NCBI GenBank assembly: GCA_002480085.1
Contig: DKPJ01000006.1
Span: 1-64,000, forward strand
Length of the DNA stretch: 64,000 nt
Direction: 5' to 3'
DNA from: Enterobacteriaceae bacterium UBA7338
Lineage (GTDB): Bacteria > Pseudomonadota > Gammaproteobacteria > Enterobacterales > Enterobacteriaceae
Shown here one piece after another: positions 49,080-58,247 of the stretch. The position numbers and the translations under genes were made by a program. The notes under the pieces are model-generated. The model had not been told where the DNA came from. It did not search any database and saw nothing but the letters and a program-made list of their open reading frames with translations. Within the stretch, counting starts at the first letter, position 1; every line of letters starts with the position of its first letter.

Positions 49080-50423
49080 CTACGTATTGTTCTGTCCACG
49101 GTTGATCGGAACGGGGAACCAGGCGCGAATCGAGAGACCGCCGCGCTCGCTGGTGCTCAGCTCCAGCATGCCGTTATGGTTATCGACAATACGCTGCACG
49201 ATTGCCAGCCCCAGTCCGGTGCCGCTGGTGCTGCGGGCGCTGTCGCCGCGCACGAAGGGCTGGAACAGGTGCTTGCGCTGCTCCGGCTTAATGCCTGGAC
49301 CGTCGTCTTCGACCTGGAACCAGGCGCGGTTCGCCTCGCTGCCGCTGCTGACCCGGATCCAGCCGTTGCCGTAGCGGGCGGCGTTCACCACCATGTTGGC
49401 GATGGCGCGCTTAATCGACAGCGGGTGCATGCGCAGGTAGATCTCCTCCGGATAGAGCGCGGTATCAATCTCCCGCTCGTAGCCGCTCTCTGCCGCCACC
49501 ACTTCCCCCAGCACCGCATTCAGCTCGGCTATCTCCATCGGCATCTCCTGCCCGGTACGCAGATAGTCGATAAACTGTTCGATGATGGCGTTGCACTCTT
49601 CGATATCTTTGTTGATCGACTCCGACAGGTAGCCATCCTGCTCGCCCATCATCTCCGTCGCCAGCCGGATACGGGTTAGCGGCGTACGCAGGTCGTGGCT
49701 GACGCCGGCCATCAGCAAAGTACGATCGTCGGCAAGCTGCTTAACCCCTGCCGCCATCTGGTTGAAGGCCCGGGTCACCGAGCGCACCTCCGACGCGCCG
49801 TACTCGCGCAGCGGAGGCGGGATCTGCCCTTTCCCCACCTTCAGCGCCGCGTGCTCAAGATCCACCAGCGGTCGGTTCTGGATACGAATAAAGAGCCACG
49901 CCCCGCCTATCGCCAGCAGCATGATTGCCAGGGTGTAGCGGAACAGCGGTGAGAAGTCACCCTGATGGATCTCGGTGAGCGGCACGCGCACCCAGATATT
50001 GGGTGACAGCCAGGTCTTCAGCCACACCACCGGCGAGCTTTTGTTTACCTCAACGCGCACTTCCGTCGGTCCACCCAGCTGCTGCGCCATCTGCTGGCTT
50101 AAAAAGCCATAGTGCTGCGCCCAGCGCAGGCCGGCATCTTCCGCCGCCTCGTTCGAGTAGAGGGAGATACCCAGCTCGCGATAGATCTCCCGGCGGAAAG
50201 CCGGAGGCACCACCAGCTGCGTGCCATCCTCCAGCTGCAGCTTGTCGGTCATCAGCATACGGACTTCGTACGCCAGCACCTTATTAAACTGCTGCAGGCT
50301 GGGCAAAATGGCAAAATTCAGCACCACCAGATAGGTTGTCACCAGGCTGACAAACAGCAGGGTGACAATCAGCAGCAGCGTGCGGGCAAATGAACTTCGC
50401 GGCGAGAAGCGCAGTCGCCTCAT
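49080..50423 (-). CDS. envZ: Osmosensor histidine kinase EnvZ
   Basis: EnvZ is the inner-membrane kinase/phosphatase of OmpR controlling porin genes. The 447-residue protein (E. coli 450) has TM1 (about 15-35), a periplasmic domain, TM2 (about 162-180) and a HAMP domain. The phospho-acceptor is His243 in GVSHDLRTPLTRIR. The ATPase domain has the N box (MVVNAARYGNGW), G1 DDGPGI and G2 GTGLGLAIV. The C-terminal tail differs from E. coli. The start overlaps the ompR stop by four bases (ATGA). Confidence 0.98.
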   Translation of the reverse strand: MRRLRFSPRSSFARTLLLIVTLLFVSLVTTYLVVLNFAILPSLQQFNKVLAYEVRMLMTDKLQLEDGTQLVVPPAFRREIYRELGISLYSNEAAEDAGLRWAQHYGFLSQQMAQQLGGPTEVRVEVNKSSPVVWLKTWLSPNIWVRVPLTEIHQGDFSPLFRYTLAIMLLAIGGAWLFIRIQNRPLVDLEHAALKVGKGQIPPPLREYGASEVRSVTRAFNQMAAGVKQLADDRTLLMAGVSHDLRTPLTRIRLATEMMGEQDGYLSESINKDIEECNAIIEQFIDYLRTGQEMPMEIAELNAVLGEVVAAESGYEREIDTALYPEEIYLRMHPLSIKRAIANMVVNAARYGNGWIRVSSGSEANRAWFQVEDDGPGIKPEQRKHLFQPFVRGDSARSTSGTGLGLAIVQRIVDNHNGMLELSTSERGGLSIRAWFPVPINRGQNNT

Positions 50424-51139
50424 GCTTTAGAGCCGTCCGGCACAAAGACGTAGCCCAGACCCCAGACGGTCTGAATATAGCGCGGGTGCGCCGGATCCTC
50501 TTCCACCATGCGGCGCAGGCGGGAGATCTGCACGTCAATGGAGCGTTCCATCGCCGAGTATTCACGGCCACGCGCCAGGTTCATCAGCTTATCGCGGGAG
50601 AGCGGCTCACGCGGATGGCTGACCAGCGCCTTCAGTACCGCAAACTCGCCGCTGGTGAGCGGCATCGGTTCATCTTCGCGGAACATTTCCCGGGTGCCGA
50701 GGTTGAGCTTGAACTTACCAAACTGAATCACGGCCTCATCCTGCGACGGCGCGCCGGGCAGCTCGTTGGCCTGGCGGCGCAATACCGCACGGATGCGGGC
50801 CAGCAGCTCACGAGGGTTAAACGGCTTCGGAATATAGTCGTCAGCGCCAATCTCCAGCCCCACGATACGGTCAACCTCTTCCCCTTTCGCCGTGACCATA
50901 ATGATTGGCATCGGGTTGCTCTGGCTACGCAGGCGGCGGCAGATAGATAAACCGTCCTCGCCGGGAAGCATCAGGTCGAGTACCATCAGGTGGAAGGATT
51001 CACGGGTAAGCAGGCGATCCATCTGTTCTGCGTTGGCCACGCTGCGAACCTGGAAGCCTTGCTCGGTGAGATAACGTTCCAGCAGTGCGCGCAGGCGCAT
51101 ATCGTCATCGACGACCAGAATCTTATAATTCTCTTGCAT
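50420..51139 (-). CDS. ompR: Osmoregulatory response regulator OmpR
   Basis: OmpR is activated by EnvZ and controls ompF/ompC-type porins and acid or osmotic responses. The 239-residue protein from ATG 51139 (MQENYKILVVDDDMRLRALL) has the receiver domain with acidic pocket DDD at 11-13, phospho-acceptor Asp55 (LMVLDLMLPG) and Lys105 (PKPF). The winged-helix DNA-binding domain has RSIDVQISRLRRMVEEDP. A 28-codon extension to 51223 is rejected. It is divergent from greB. Confidence 0.99.
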   Translation of the reverse strand: MQENYKILVVDDDMRLRALLERYLTEQGFQVRSVANAEQMDRLLTRESFHLMVLDLMLPGEDGLSICRRLRSQSNPMPIIMVTAKGEEVDRIVGLEIGADDYIPKPFNPRELLARIRAVLRRQANELPGAPSQDEAVIQFGKFKLNLGTREMFREDEPMPLTSGEFAVLKALVSHPREPLSRDKLMNLARGREYSAMERSIDVQISRLRRMVEEDPAHPRYIQTVWGLGYVFVPDGSKA

Positions 51140-51278
51140 TGTTTGTACTCCCAAAGGTTCGGACAATATAAGTGCGTATTCTAAAAAAGTGTGCGCCGAC
51201 CACCAGCTAAATCTGGTATACATTCTAGTCGAAATTGTTACAAAGCATATTTAACAGCAGCTTAAAGGCATAAACCGG

Positions 51279-51752
51279 ATGAAAACGCCACTTATCACCC
51301 GAGAAGGTTACGACAAGCTTAAACAGGAGCTGGACTATCTCTGGCGTCAGGAGCGCCCGGAAGTCACGAAAAAGGTGACCTGGGCGGCAAGTCTCGGCGA
51401 CCGCAGCGAGAATGCTGACTATCAGTATAATAAAAAACGCCTGCGGGAAATTGACCGCCGCGTCAGATACCTGACGAAATGCCTGGAAAACCTGAAAATT
51501 GTTGATTACTCCCCGCAGCAGGAGGGCAAAGTGTTCTTCGGTGCCTGGGTGGAGATCGAAAACGACGACGGCGACACTAAACGCTTTCGCATCGTGGGCT
51601 ACGATGAGATTTTTGGCCGCAAGGACTATATCTCCATCGACTCGCCGATGGCCCGTGCGCTGCTGAAGAAAGAGGTTGGCGATCTGGCGATCGTCCAGAC
51701 GCCTGGCGGCGAAGCGAGCTGGTACGTCAACGAAATCGAGTACGTTAAATAG
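51279..51752 (+). CDS. greB: Transcript cleavage factor GreB
   Basis: GreB enters the RNA polymerase secondary channel and stimulates cleavage of backtracked RNA. The 157-residue protein has the N-terminal coiled coil (about 1-75, with the tip acidic residues in SLGDRSENADYQYNKK) and a C-terminal FKBP-like globular domain (EVGDLAIVQTPGGEASWYV). E. coli GreB is 158 residues. A stem-loop with little T-run follows. Confidence 0.97.
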   Translation: MKTPLITREGYDKLKQELDYLWRQERPEVTKKVTWAASLGDRSENADYQYNKKRLREIDRRVRYLTKCLENLKIVDYSPQQEGKVFFGAWVEIENDDGDTKRFRIVGYDEIFGRKDYISIDSPMARALLKKEVGDLAIVQTPGGEASWYVNEIEYVK

Positions 51753-51770
51753 TCCTGGAGCATCCTCCCC

Positions 51771-51790
51771 GGCTGGCATTTTTGCCAGCC
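51771..51790 (+). terminator. Stem-loop after greB
   Basis: GGCTGGCA/TGCCAGCC with a TTTT loop lies 18 nt past the greB stop. No T-run follows, so termination is plausible but not certain. Confidence 0.5.
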
Positions 51791-51851
51791 AGTCCGTATA
51801 ACTATCCCCCTGATTTTCGATCCACGACTCGATCCACTAGATGAAATAGCC

Positions 51852-54176
51852 ATGATGAATGATTCGCTCTGCCGCATTATTGCGGGTGAACTTCAGGCCA
51901 GAGCCGAACAGGTAGAAGCTGCCGTTCGCCTGCTTGATGAAGGGAACACCGTGCCGTTTATTGCACGTTATCGTAAGGAAGTCACCGGCGGGCTGGATGA
52001 TACGCAGCTGCGCAACCTGGAGACCCGTCTGGGCTACCTGCGGGAGCTGGAGGAGCGTCGCCAGGCGATCCTGAAATCCATCGGCGACCAGGGCAAGCTG
52101 ACCGACGAGCTGGCAAAAGCCATCAACGGCACCCTGAATAAAACCGAACTCGAAGACCTCTATCTGCCGTACAAACAAAAACGCCGCACCCGCGGGCAGA
52201 TCGCCATCGAAGCCGGCCTCGAGCCGCTGGCGGATCTGCTGTGGAACACGCCGTCCCACGATCCGCAAACCGAAGCGGAGAAGTTTATTGACGCCGATAA
52301 AGGGGTGGCCGACAGCAAAGCCGCGCTGGACGGGGCACGCTACATCCTGATGGAGCGTTTTGCCGAGGATGCCGCCCTGCTGGCGAAGGTCCGTGACTAC
52401 CTGTGGAAAAACGCCCACCTGACGGCAACCGTGGTCGCAGGCAAAGAGGAAGAGGGCGCGAAGTTCCGCGACTACTTCGATCACCATGAGCCAATCTCAA
52501 ACGTGCCGTCCCACCGTGCGCTGGCGATGTTCCGCGGCCGCAACGAAGGCGTGCTGCAGCTGGCGCTAAATGCCGATCCGCAGTTTGACGAGCCGCCGAA
52601 AGAGAGCCACGGCGAGCAGATTATTCGCGATCATCTTGGCCTGCGCCTGAACAACGCCCCGGCAGACAGCTGGCGCAAAGGCGTGGTGAGCTGGACCTGG
52701 CGCATCAAGGTGCTGATGCATCTGGAGACCGAGCTGATGGGCACGGTGCGCGAGCGCGCCGAAGACGAAGCTATCAACGTATTTGCCCGCAACCTGCACG
52801 ACCTGCTGATGGCCGCCCCTGCCGGGCTGCGCGCCACCATGGGTCTCGATCCCGGCCTGCGTACCGGCGTGAAGGTGGCCGTTGTTGACGGCACCGGCAA
52901 GCTGGTGGCGACCGATACCATCTATCCCCACACCGGCCAGGCGGCAAAAGCCGCCGTTGCCGTGGCTGCCCTGTGCGAAAAGCATAACGTAGAGCTGGTG
53001 GCGATCGGCAACGGTACCGCCTCCCGCGAAACCGAACGTTTCTACCTCGACGTGCAGAAGCAGTTCCCGAAGGTGAAGGGGCAGAAGGTGATCGTCAGCG
53101 AAGCGGGGGCTTCCGTCTACTCCGCCTCCGAGCTGGCGGCGCAGGAGTTCCCGGGCCTCGACGTTTCGCTGCGTGGTGCGGTCTCCATCGCCCGTCGCCT
53201 GCAGGATCCGCTGGCGGAGCTGGTGAAGATCGACCCGAAATCCATCGGCGTTGGCCAGTATCAGCATGACGTCAGCCAGACTCAGCTGGCCCGCAAGCTG
53301 GATGCGGTGGTAGAGGACTGCGTGAACGCCGTTGGCGTCGATCTCAACACCGCCTCCGTGCCGCTGCTAACCCGCGTGGCGGGCCTGACGCGGATGATGG
53401 CGCAGAACATCGTGGCGTGGCGCGACGAGAACGGCCAGTTCCACAACCGCCAGCAGCTGCTGAAGGTGAGCCGCCTCGGACCAAAAGCCTTTGAGCAGTG
53501 CGCAGGCTTCCTGCGTATCAACCACGGCGATAACCCGCTGGACGCCTCCACCGTGCACCCGGAAGCCTACCCGGTGGTGGAGCGCATCCTGGCCGCGACC
53601 GAGCACTCTCTGCGCGACCTGATGGGCAACAGCAGCAATCTGCGCGGCCTGAAGGCATCCGACTTTACCGACGAGCGCTTTGGCGTGCCGACGGTGACCG
53701 ACATCATCAAAGAGCTGGAGAAACCTGGCCGCGACCCGCGTCCCGAGTTCAAAACCGCCACCTTTGCCGATGGCGTGGAGACCATGAACGATCTGCTGCC
53801 GGGGATGATCCTCGAAGGCGCGGTGACCAACGTGACCAACTTCGGCGCGTTTGTGGATATTGGCGTGCACCAGGACGGGCTGGTCCACATCTCTTCCCTT
53901 GCTAATAAGTTCGTTGAGGATCCCCATACGGTGGTGAAGGCGGGCGACATTGTCAAAGTGAAGGTGCTGGAAGTTGACCTGCCCCGCAAGCGTATCGCCC
54001 TGACCATGCGTCTGGACGAGCAGCCGGGCGAAGGCAACGCCCGTCGCGGCGGCGGCAACGGCGCGCAGCGTGAACCCGCTTCACGCCCGGCGAAGCCGCG
54101 TGGCCGTGAGGCGCAGCCAGCTGGCAACAGCGCGATGATGGATGCGCTGGCGGCGGCGATGGGTAAAAAACGGTAA
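51852..54176 (+). CDS. tex: Tex, S1-domain RNA-binding protein (YhgF)
   Basis: Tex is a conserved cytoplasmic RNA-binding protein related to eukaryotic Spt6; its molecular role in enterobacteria is not settled. The 774-residue protein has the N-terminal Tex helical region, a YqgF/RNase H-like domain (MGLDPGLRTGVKVAVVD near 330), helix-hairpin-helix repeats (VGVDLNTASVPLLTRVAGL near 500) and a C-terminal S1 domain (GMILEGAVTNVTNFGAFVDI near 650). A Gly/Arg/Ala-rich tail ends the protein. Confidence 0.95.
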   Translation: MMNDSLCRIIAGELQARAEQVEAAVRLLDEGNTVPFIARYRKEVTGGLDDTQLRNLETRLGYLRELEERRQAILKSIGDQGKLTDELAKAINGTLNKTELEDLYLPYKQKRRTRGQIAIEAGLEPLADLLWNTPSHDPQTEAEKFIDADKGVADSKAALDGARYILMERFAEDAALLAKVRDYLWKNAHLTATVVAGKEEEGAKFRDYFDHHEPISNVPSHRALAMFRGRNEGVLQLALNADPQFDEPPKESHGEQIIRDHLGLRLNNAPADSWRKGVVSWTWRIKVLMHLETELMGTVRERAEDEAINVFARNLHDLLMAAPAGLRATMGLDPGLRTGVKVAVVDGTGKLVATDTIYPHTGQAAKAAVAVAALCEKHNVELVAIGNGTASRETERFYLDVQKQFPKVKGQKVIVSEAGASVYSASELAAQEFPGLDVSLRGAVSIARRLQDPLAELVKIDPKSIGVGQYQHDVSQTQLARKLDAVVEDCVNAVGVDLNTASVPLLTRVAGLTRMMAQNIVAWRDENGQFHNRQQLLKVSRLGPKAFEQCAGFLRINHGDNPLDASTVHPEAYPVVERILAATEHSLRDLMGNSSNLRGLKASDFTDERFGVPTVTDIIKELEKPGRDPRPEFKTATFADGVETMNDLLPGMILEGAVTNVTNFGAFVDIGVHQDGLVHISSLANKFVEDPHTVVKAGDIVKVKVLEVDLPRKRIALTMRLDEQPGEGNARRGGGNGAQREPASRPAKPRGREAQPAGNSAMMDALAAAMGKKR

Positions 54177-54196
54177 CGCGTTTTCATATCGTGATG

Positions 54197-54230
54197 TGCC
54201 GGGTGGCGGCGGATGCCTTACCCGGCCTAC
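54197..54230. repeat. Single REP unit after tex
   Basis: TGCCGGGTGGCGGCGG…TTACCCGGCCTAC lies 20 nt past the tex stop, at the left edge of the A+T-rich feo control region. Confidence 0.8.
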
Positions 54231-54322
54231 GATATATATTCAAACAGTAAATAAATATAACTCTCCTTGTTGCTACAACGTATATTAATTAATTCCCGCT
54301 GTTAAAAGAGCAGTGGCAAATA

Positions 54323-54336
54323 TTGCGCTAAATCAA
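54323..54336 (+). promoter_or_regulatory. Candidate FNR site upstream of feoA
   Basis: TTGCG-CTAA-ATCAA matches TTGAT-N4-ATCAA at 8 of 10 positions, about 120 nt before feoA. E. coli feo is FNR-activated from a distal site, so position and match agree. Confidence 0.6.
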
Positions 54337-54389
54337 ACCTAATAGTAATTATTACCCAATTCAACACTCCCACACATTTTAATGATTGA

Positions 54390-54407
54390 TGATAAAAACT
54401 ATTATCA
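54390..54407 (+). promoter_or_regulatory. Candidate Fur box upstream of feoA
   Basis: TGATAA-N6-TTATCA is an 18-bp palindrome embedded in GATGATAAAAACTATTATCA, resembling the Fur consensus. It lies 46 nt before the feoA start, where binding would block transcription. Confidence 0.65.
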
Positions 54408-54453
54408 TTACCATTGTTCTGTTGATTAATTAACCATTGATCTAGTAGGTCCT

Positions 54454-54681
54454 ATGTCCTTCTCGCCAGCCAGCGCGTGGAAAATCGTGGGGTTTTCCCG
54501 TGAAATTAGCCCGGCCTACCGGCAAAAATTGCTCTCTCTGGGCATGCTCCCCGGGTCATCATTTAACGTGGTGCGCGTCGCCCCCTTAGGCGATCCCATA
54601 CATATTCAAACCCGGCGCGTCAGCCTGGTATTACGCAAAAAAGATCTCGCGTTATTAGAGGTGGAAGCTCTGCCGCGTTAA
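54454..54681 (+). CDS. feoA: Ferrous iron transport protein FeoA
   Basis: FeoA is a small cytoplasmic SH3-like protein needed for FeoB-driven Fe2+ uptake. The 75-residue protein (MSFSPASAWKIVGFSREISP...) has the E. coli length and the family's LSLGMLPGSSFNVVRVAPLGDP core. The region upstream has Fur- and FNR-like sites, in line with iron- and oxygen-dependent control. feoB starts 28 nt after its stop. Confidence 0.96.
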   Translation: MSFSPASAWKIVGFSREISPAYRQKLLSLGMLPGSSFNVVRVAPLGDPIHIQTRRVSLVLRKKDLALLEVEALPR

Positions 54682-54709
54682 CGGCGCTCCACGCAATGAG
54701 TCTGCTATG

Positions 54710-57046
54710 ATGAAAAAATTAACCCTTGGCCTTATTGGTAACCCTAATTCCGGCAAGACGACCCTTTTTAATCAGCTAACCGGCGCGCGCCAGCGTGTGG
54801 GCAACTGGGCAGGGGTTACCGTCGAGCGCAAAGAGGGATCCTTTACCACTATCGACGCGCAGGTGACGCTGGTCGATCTGCCCGGCACCTACTCGCTGAC
54901 CACCATCTCGTCGCAAACCTCTCTCGATGAGCAGATCGCCTGCCACTATATCCTCAGCGGCGACGCCGATATGCTGATCAACGTCGTTGATGCCTCAAAT
55001 CTGGAGCGTAACCTCTACCTGACGCTGCAGCTGCTGGAGCTGGGCATCCCCTGCATCGTCGCGCTGAACATGCTGGATATTGCCGAGAAGCAGCAGATCC
55101 GCATCGATATCGACGCCCTCGCCGCCCGCCTTGGCTGCCCGGTAGTGCCGCTGGTCTCGACCCGCGGACGCGGCATCGAGGCGCTGAAGATGGCTATTGA
55201 CCGCCATCAGCGGAACAGCGATATCGAGCGGGTTCACTACGCCCACCCCCTGATGCGTGAAGCCGAGACGCTGGCGCAGGCGATGGCAGTGGATATGCCG
55301 CTGCAGCAGCGCCGCTGGCTGGGCCTGCAGATGCTGGAGGGCGATATCTACAGCCGCGCCTATGCCGGGGAAGCCGCGCACAGGCTGGAGGACTCTCTGA
55401 CGCGTCTCGGCAAGGAGATGGACGATCCGGCCCTGCACATTGCCGACGCCCGCTATCAGACTATCGCCGCCGTTTGCGACACGGTCAGCAACACCCTCAC
55501 CGCCGAGCCGAGCCGCTTTACCGCCGCGATGGATCGGATCATCATCAACCGCGTGCTGGGCCTGCCCATCTTTCTGCTGGTGATGTACGTCATGTTCGTA
55601 CTCGCCATCAACATTGGCGGCGCGCTGGCACCCATTTTTGACGCCGGCTCGGTCGCCCTGTTTATCCACGGTACGCAGTGGCTGGGCTATACCCTGCACT
55701 TCCCGCAGTGGCTGACTATCTTCCTCGCCCAGGGAGTGGGGGGTGGGATCAATACCGTGCTGCCGCTGGTGCCGCAGATCGGCATGATGTACCTGTTTCT
55801 CTCCTTCCTTGAGGACTCCGGCTATATGGCGCGGGCGGCCTTTGTGATGGACCGCCTGATGCAGTCTCTTGGCCTGCCGGGAAAATCTTTCGTCCCGCTG
55901 ATCGTCGGCTTCGGCTGTAACGTACCGTCGGTGATGGGGGCGCGAACCCTTGATGCGCCGCGCGAGCGCCTGATGACCATCATGATGGCGCCGTTTATGT
56001 CCTGCGGGGCGCGGCTGGCTATCTTCGCCGTATTTGCCGCCGCCTTTTTTGGCAAGGAGGGGGCGCTGGCGGTCTTCTCGCTCTATCTGCTCGGCATTGT
56101 GATGGCGATCCTTACCGGGCTGATGCTCAAGCACACCATTATGCGCGGCGAGGCCTCGCCCTTTGTGATGGAGCTACCGGTCTACCATGTTCCCCATCTG
56201 AAGAGCCTGGCGATCCAGACCTGGCAGCGGCTAAAGGGCTTTGTGCTGCGCGCCGGGAAGGTGATTGTCGTGGTCAGCATCTTCCTGAGCGCCCTGAACA
56301 GCTTTACGCTCAGCGGGACGGCGGCGACCACCATCAATGACTCGGCGCTGGCGGCCGTCAGCCGGGTCTTTACTCCGCTGCTTAAGCCCATCGGCGTCCA
56401 CGAGGATAACTGGCAGGCCACCGTCGGTCTCTTCACCGGAGCAATGGCGAAAGAGGTGGTGGTGGGCACGCTCAACACCCTCTATACCGCTGAGAACATC
56501 GAGCAGGAGGCGTTCGATCCCGTGACCTTCAGCCTGACGGACGAGCTTGTTAGCGCCTTACAGGAGACCGGGCAGAGCCTGGCCGATACCTTCAGCCTGA
56601 GCGTGCTGGCTAACCCCATTGAGGCCAGCAAAGGCGACGGCGAGATGGCGACCGGCACCATGGGGGTGATGGGGGAAAAATTTGGCAGCGCCGCCGCTGC
56701 GTACAGCTATCTGATCTTTGTTCTGCTCTACATCCCCTGCATCTCGGTGATGGGGGCAATCGCCCGTGAAGCCAGCCGCGGCTGGATGGGCTTCTCGATC
56801 GTCTGGGGGCTGAATATCGCCTACTCGCTGGCGACGCTCTTCTACCAGACCGCCAGCTTTAGCGCCCACCCGCACTACAGCCTTGTCTGCATTCTGGCGG
56901 TGGTACTGTTCAACGTTGTGCTGCTGGGTGGCCTGCGCCGCGCCAGAAGCCGGATCGACGTTAACCTGCTGGCAACCCGCAAAACGGCGGCCAGCTGCTG
57001 CGAGAGTCCGGCAAATGGTTGTCGTGGATGCTGCGCTAAACGGTGA
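54710..57046 (+). CDS. feoB: Ferrous iron transporter FeoB
   Basis: FeoB is the inner-membrane Fe2+ permease with a cytoplasmic G-protein domain: G1 GNPNSGKTT (10-18), G3 DLPGTYSL near 54, G4 NMLD near 118. The helical GDI region follows, then about 10 membrane segments with gate-like motifs (VGFGCNVPSVMGART, MMAPFMSCGARL). It has 778 residues from ATG 54710 (MKKLTLGLIGNP); ATG 54707 is one codon earlier. The C-terminus is cysteine-rich (SCCESPANGCRGCCAKR) and five residues longer than E. coli. No feoC follows. Confidence 0.97.
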   Translation: MKKLTLGLIGNPNSGKTTLFNQLTGARQRVGNWAGVTVERKEGSFTTIDAQVTLVDLPGTYSLTTISSQTSLDEQIACHYILSGDADMLINVVDASNLERNLYLTLQLLELGIPCIVALNMLDIAEKQQIRIDIDALAARLGCPVVPLVSTRGRGIEALKMAIDRHQRNSDIERVHYAHPLMREAETLAQAMAVDMPLQQRRWLGLQMLEGDIYSRAYAGEAAHRLEDSLTRLGKEMDDPALHIADARYQTIAAVCDTVSNTLTAEPSRFTAAMDRIIINRVLGLPIFLLVMYVMFVLAINIGGALAPIFDAGSVALFIHGTQWLGYTLHFPQWLTIFLAQGVGGGINTVLPLVPQIGMMYLFLSFLEDSGYMARAAFVMDRLMQSLGLPGKSFVPLIVGFGCNVPSVMGARTLDAPRERLMTIMMAPFMSCGARLAIFAVFAAAFFGKEGALAVFSLYLLGIVMAILTGLMLKHTIMRGEASPFVMELPVYHVPHLKSLAIQTWQRLKGFVLRAGKVIVVVSIFLSALNSFTLSGTAATTINDSALAAVSRVFTPLLKPIGVHEDNWQATVGLFTGAMAKEVVVGTLNTLYTAENIEQEAFDPVTFSLTDELVSALQETGQSLADTFSLSVLANPIEASKGDGEMATGTMGVMGEKFGSAAAAYSYLIFVLLYIPCISVMGAIAREASRGWMGFSIVWGLNIAYSLATLFYQTASFSAHPHYSLVCILAVVLFNVVLLGGLRRARSRIDVNLLATRKTAASCCESPANGCRGCCAKR

Positions 57047-57047
57047 A

Positions 57048-57066
57048 GGCGGGCGCGCTGCCCGCC
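57048..57066. terminator. Hairpin in the convergent feoB gap
   Basis: GGCGGGC/GCCCGCC with loop GCGCT starts one base after the feoB stop and ends 9 nt before the convergent small gene. There is no T-run on the plus strand, so its role as terminator is uncertain. Confidence 0.45.
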
Positions 57067-57075
57067 TGGCTGAGT

Positions 57076-57345
57076 TTACTTATAGACGTCCGCCGTGGCG
57101 CGAATATCTTTGCCCGGCTGATCCGCGCTGGTGATGACATAGTACTTGCCACCCAGCTCCTCAGCCTTTTTGACCAACTCCGCCCGAGCGTCCATCGGCG
57201 CTGTGGCATCCGAGGTGCTGACGGTGCCGATTTTGGTCAGATTCATCTCTTTGATTTTATCTTTTTGCACTTCTTCCACGGCCATCACGCCAAACGAGAG
57301 TGCGCCAATAACCAGAGATACGACGATACCTGCTGCACGTTTCAT
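57076..57345 (-). CDS. DUF1471 (YhcN/BhsA-family) small periplasmic protein
   Basis: The 89-residue precursor has a signal peptide (MKRAAGIVVSLVIGALSFGV, cleavage probably after VMA) and the DUF1471 fold signature: IGTVSTSDATAPMDAR, LVKKAEELGGKYYVITSA, then IRATADVYK at the C-terminus. Relatives (YhcN, BhsA, McbA) are induced by acid, peroxide or other stress and affect biofilm. It stands where E. coli has feoC and rpnA, 67 nt downstream of bioH on the same strand. Its specific role is unknown. Confidence 0.9.
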   Translation of the reverse strand: MKRAAGIVVSLVIGALSFGVMAVEEVQKDKIKEMNLTKIGTVSTSDATAPMDARAELVKKAEELGGKYYVITSADQPGKDIRATADVYK

Positions 57346-57412
57346 AGCTTTTACTCCATAAGGTAGTGGTTGCCATTACGCTTTTGTTGGAACGCCGAGT
57401 AGCTAAATACGT

Positions 57413-58210
57413 TTAAATTTTAGTCTTCTCCGGCCGTTTCGCCAGCTGCTGCTTAAATGCCACTAAACCCTGACAAAACGCCTCAGGGTGCGAAATAAAG
57501 GGCGCGTGTGCTGCCCTGGCAAACAGCTGCGACTCGCTCCCTGGCCACAGCTCGTCCAGCCACGGCACGATCTTGCGCGGCACCAGCCCGTCGAGACGCC
57601 CATAGAGGCGCAGAAACGGCTGCGTAAGCCCCGCCAGCGGTTCGCGCAGATCGGCGGTTTTCAGGATCTCCAGCCCGCCGTTGAGCACCTCCGCCGACGG
57701 CATCGGCAGCGCCAGCACGGCGCGTTTCAGCTTGCGGGCATCATCCCGGGCGGTCTCCGTTCCCAGAGTTTGCAGGGCCAGGAAGCGCTCCACCGTGCGC
57801 TGAAAGTTGTCGCTCAGCTGCTGCTGGAAGCCTGACAGGACCTCGGGCTTGATGCCCGGCCAGTTACCCTCGGCGCTGAAGCAGGGCGAGGAGGCGACCG
57901 TCACCAGAGCGCTCACACGCTCAGGAGCGCTGAGCGCCGCCTGGCTCGCTACCAGCCCGCCGAGGCTCCAGCCAAGCCAGATCGCCTCTTCTGGCGCATG
58001 GGCCAGCACAACTTCCGTCATCTCGGCCAGCGTCAGTGCGCCGAAGCCGGTGCTGCGGCCATAGCCCGGCAGATCCACCAGGTGCAGCGTAAAGTGCGAG
58101 GCCAGATCCGCCGTAATGCAATCCCACACCTCCGCATTCAGTCCCCATCCGTGCAGCAGCACAAGATGACAATTTCCTTCGCCTTTGGTTTGCCACCAGA
58201 TGTCGTTCAT
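57413..58210 (-). CDS. bioH: Pimeloyl-[acyl-carrier protein] methyl ester esterase BioH
   Basis: BioH cleaves pimeloyl-ACP methyl ester, ending pimelate assembly for biotin. It is an alpha/beta hydrolase with the triad Ser82 (GWSLGG), Asp near 207 (GRLDGLVP) and His near 235 (AAHAPFISH), and the family's LLHGWGLNAEVW oxyanion segment. The 265-residue protein has a C-terminus about nine residues longer than E. coli's 256 (KRPEKTKI). It is divergent from gntX; the two starts are 37 nt apart. Confidence 0.97.
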   Translation of the reverse strand: MNDIWWQTKGEGNCHLVLLHGWGLNAEVWDCITADLASHFTLHLVDLPGYGRSTGFGALTLAEMTEVVLAHAPEEAIWLGWSLGGLVASQAALSAPERVSALVTVASSPCFSAEGNWPGIKPEVLSGFQQQLSDNFQRTVERFLALQTLGTETARDDARKLKRAVLALPMPSAEVLNGGLEILKTADLREPLAGLTQPFLRLYGRLDGLVPRKIVPWLDELWPGSESQLFARAAHAPFISHPEAFCQGLVAFKQQLAKRPEKTKI

Positions 58211-58247
58211 CCGCTATTGTTCTCTTCTCTTGTCCAGGAGGGTCTTT

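Noticed and set aside
54995..56134. 379-codon minus-strand open frame opposite feoB
   Set aside because: Antisense shadow caused by high G+C at third positions; the product is His/Arg/Gln-rich with no recognisable domain.
57047..57075. A hidden or frameshifted feoC after feoB
   Set aside because: Only 29 nt separate feoB from the convergent gene and they are taken up by a hairpin; no FeoC-like Cys motif or winged-helix sequence appears in any frame beyond the feoB tail itself.
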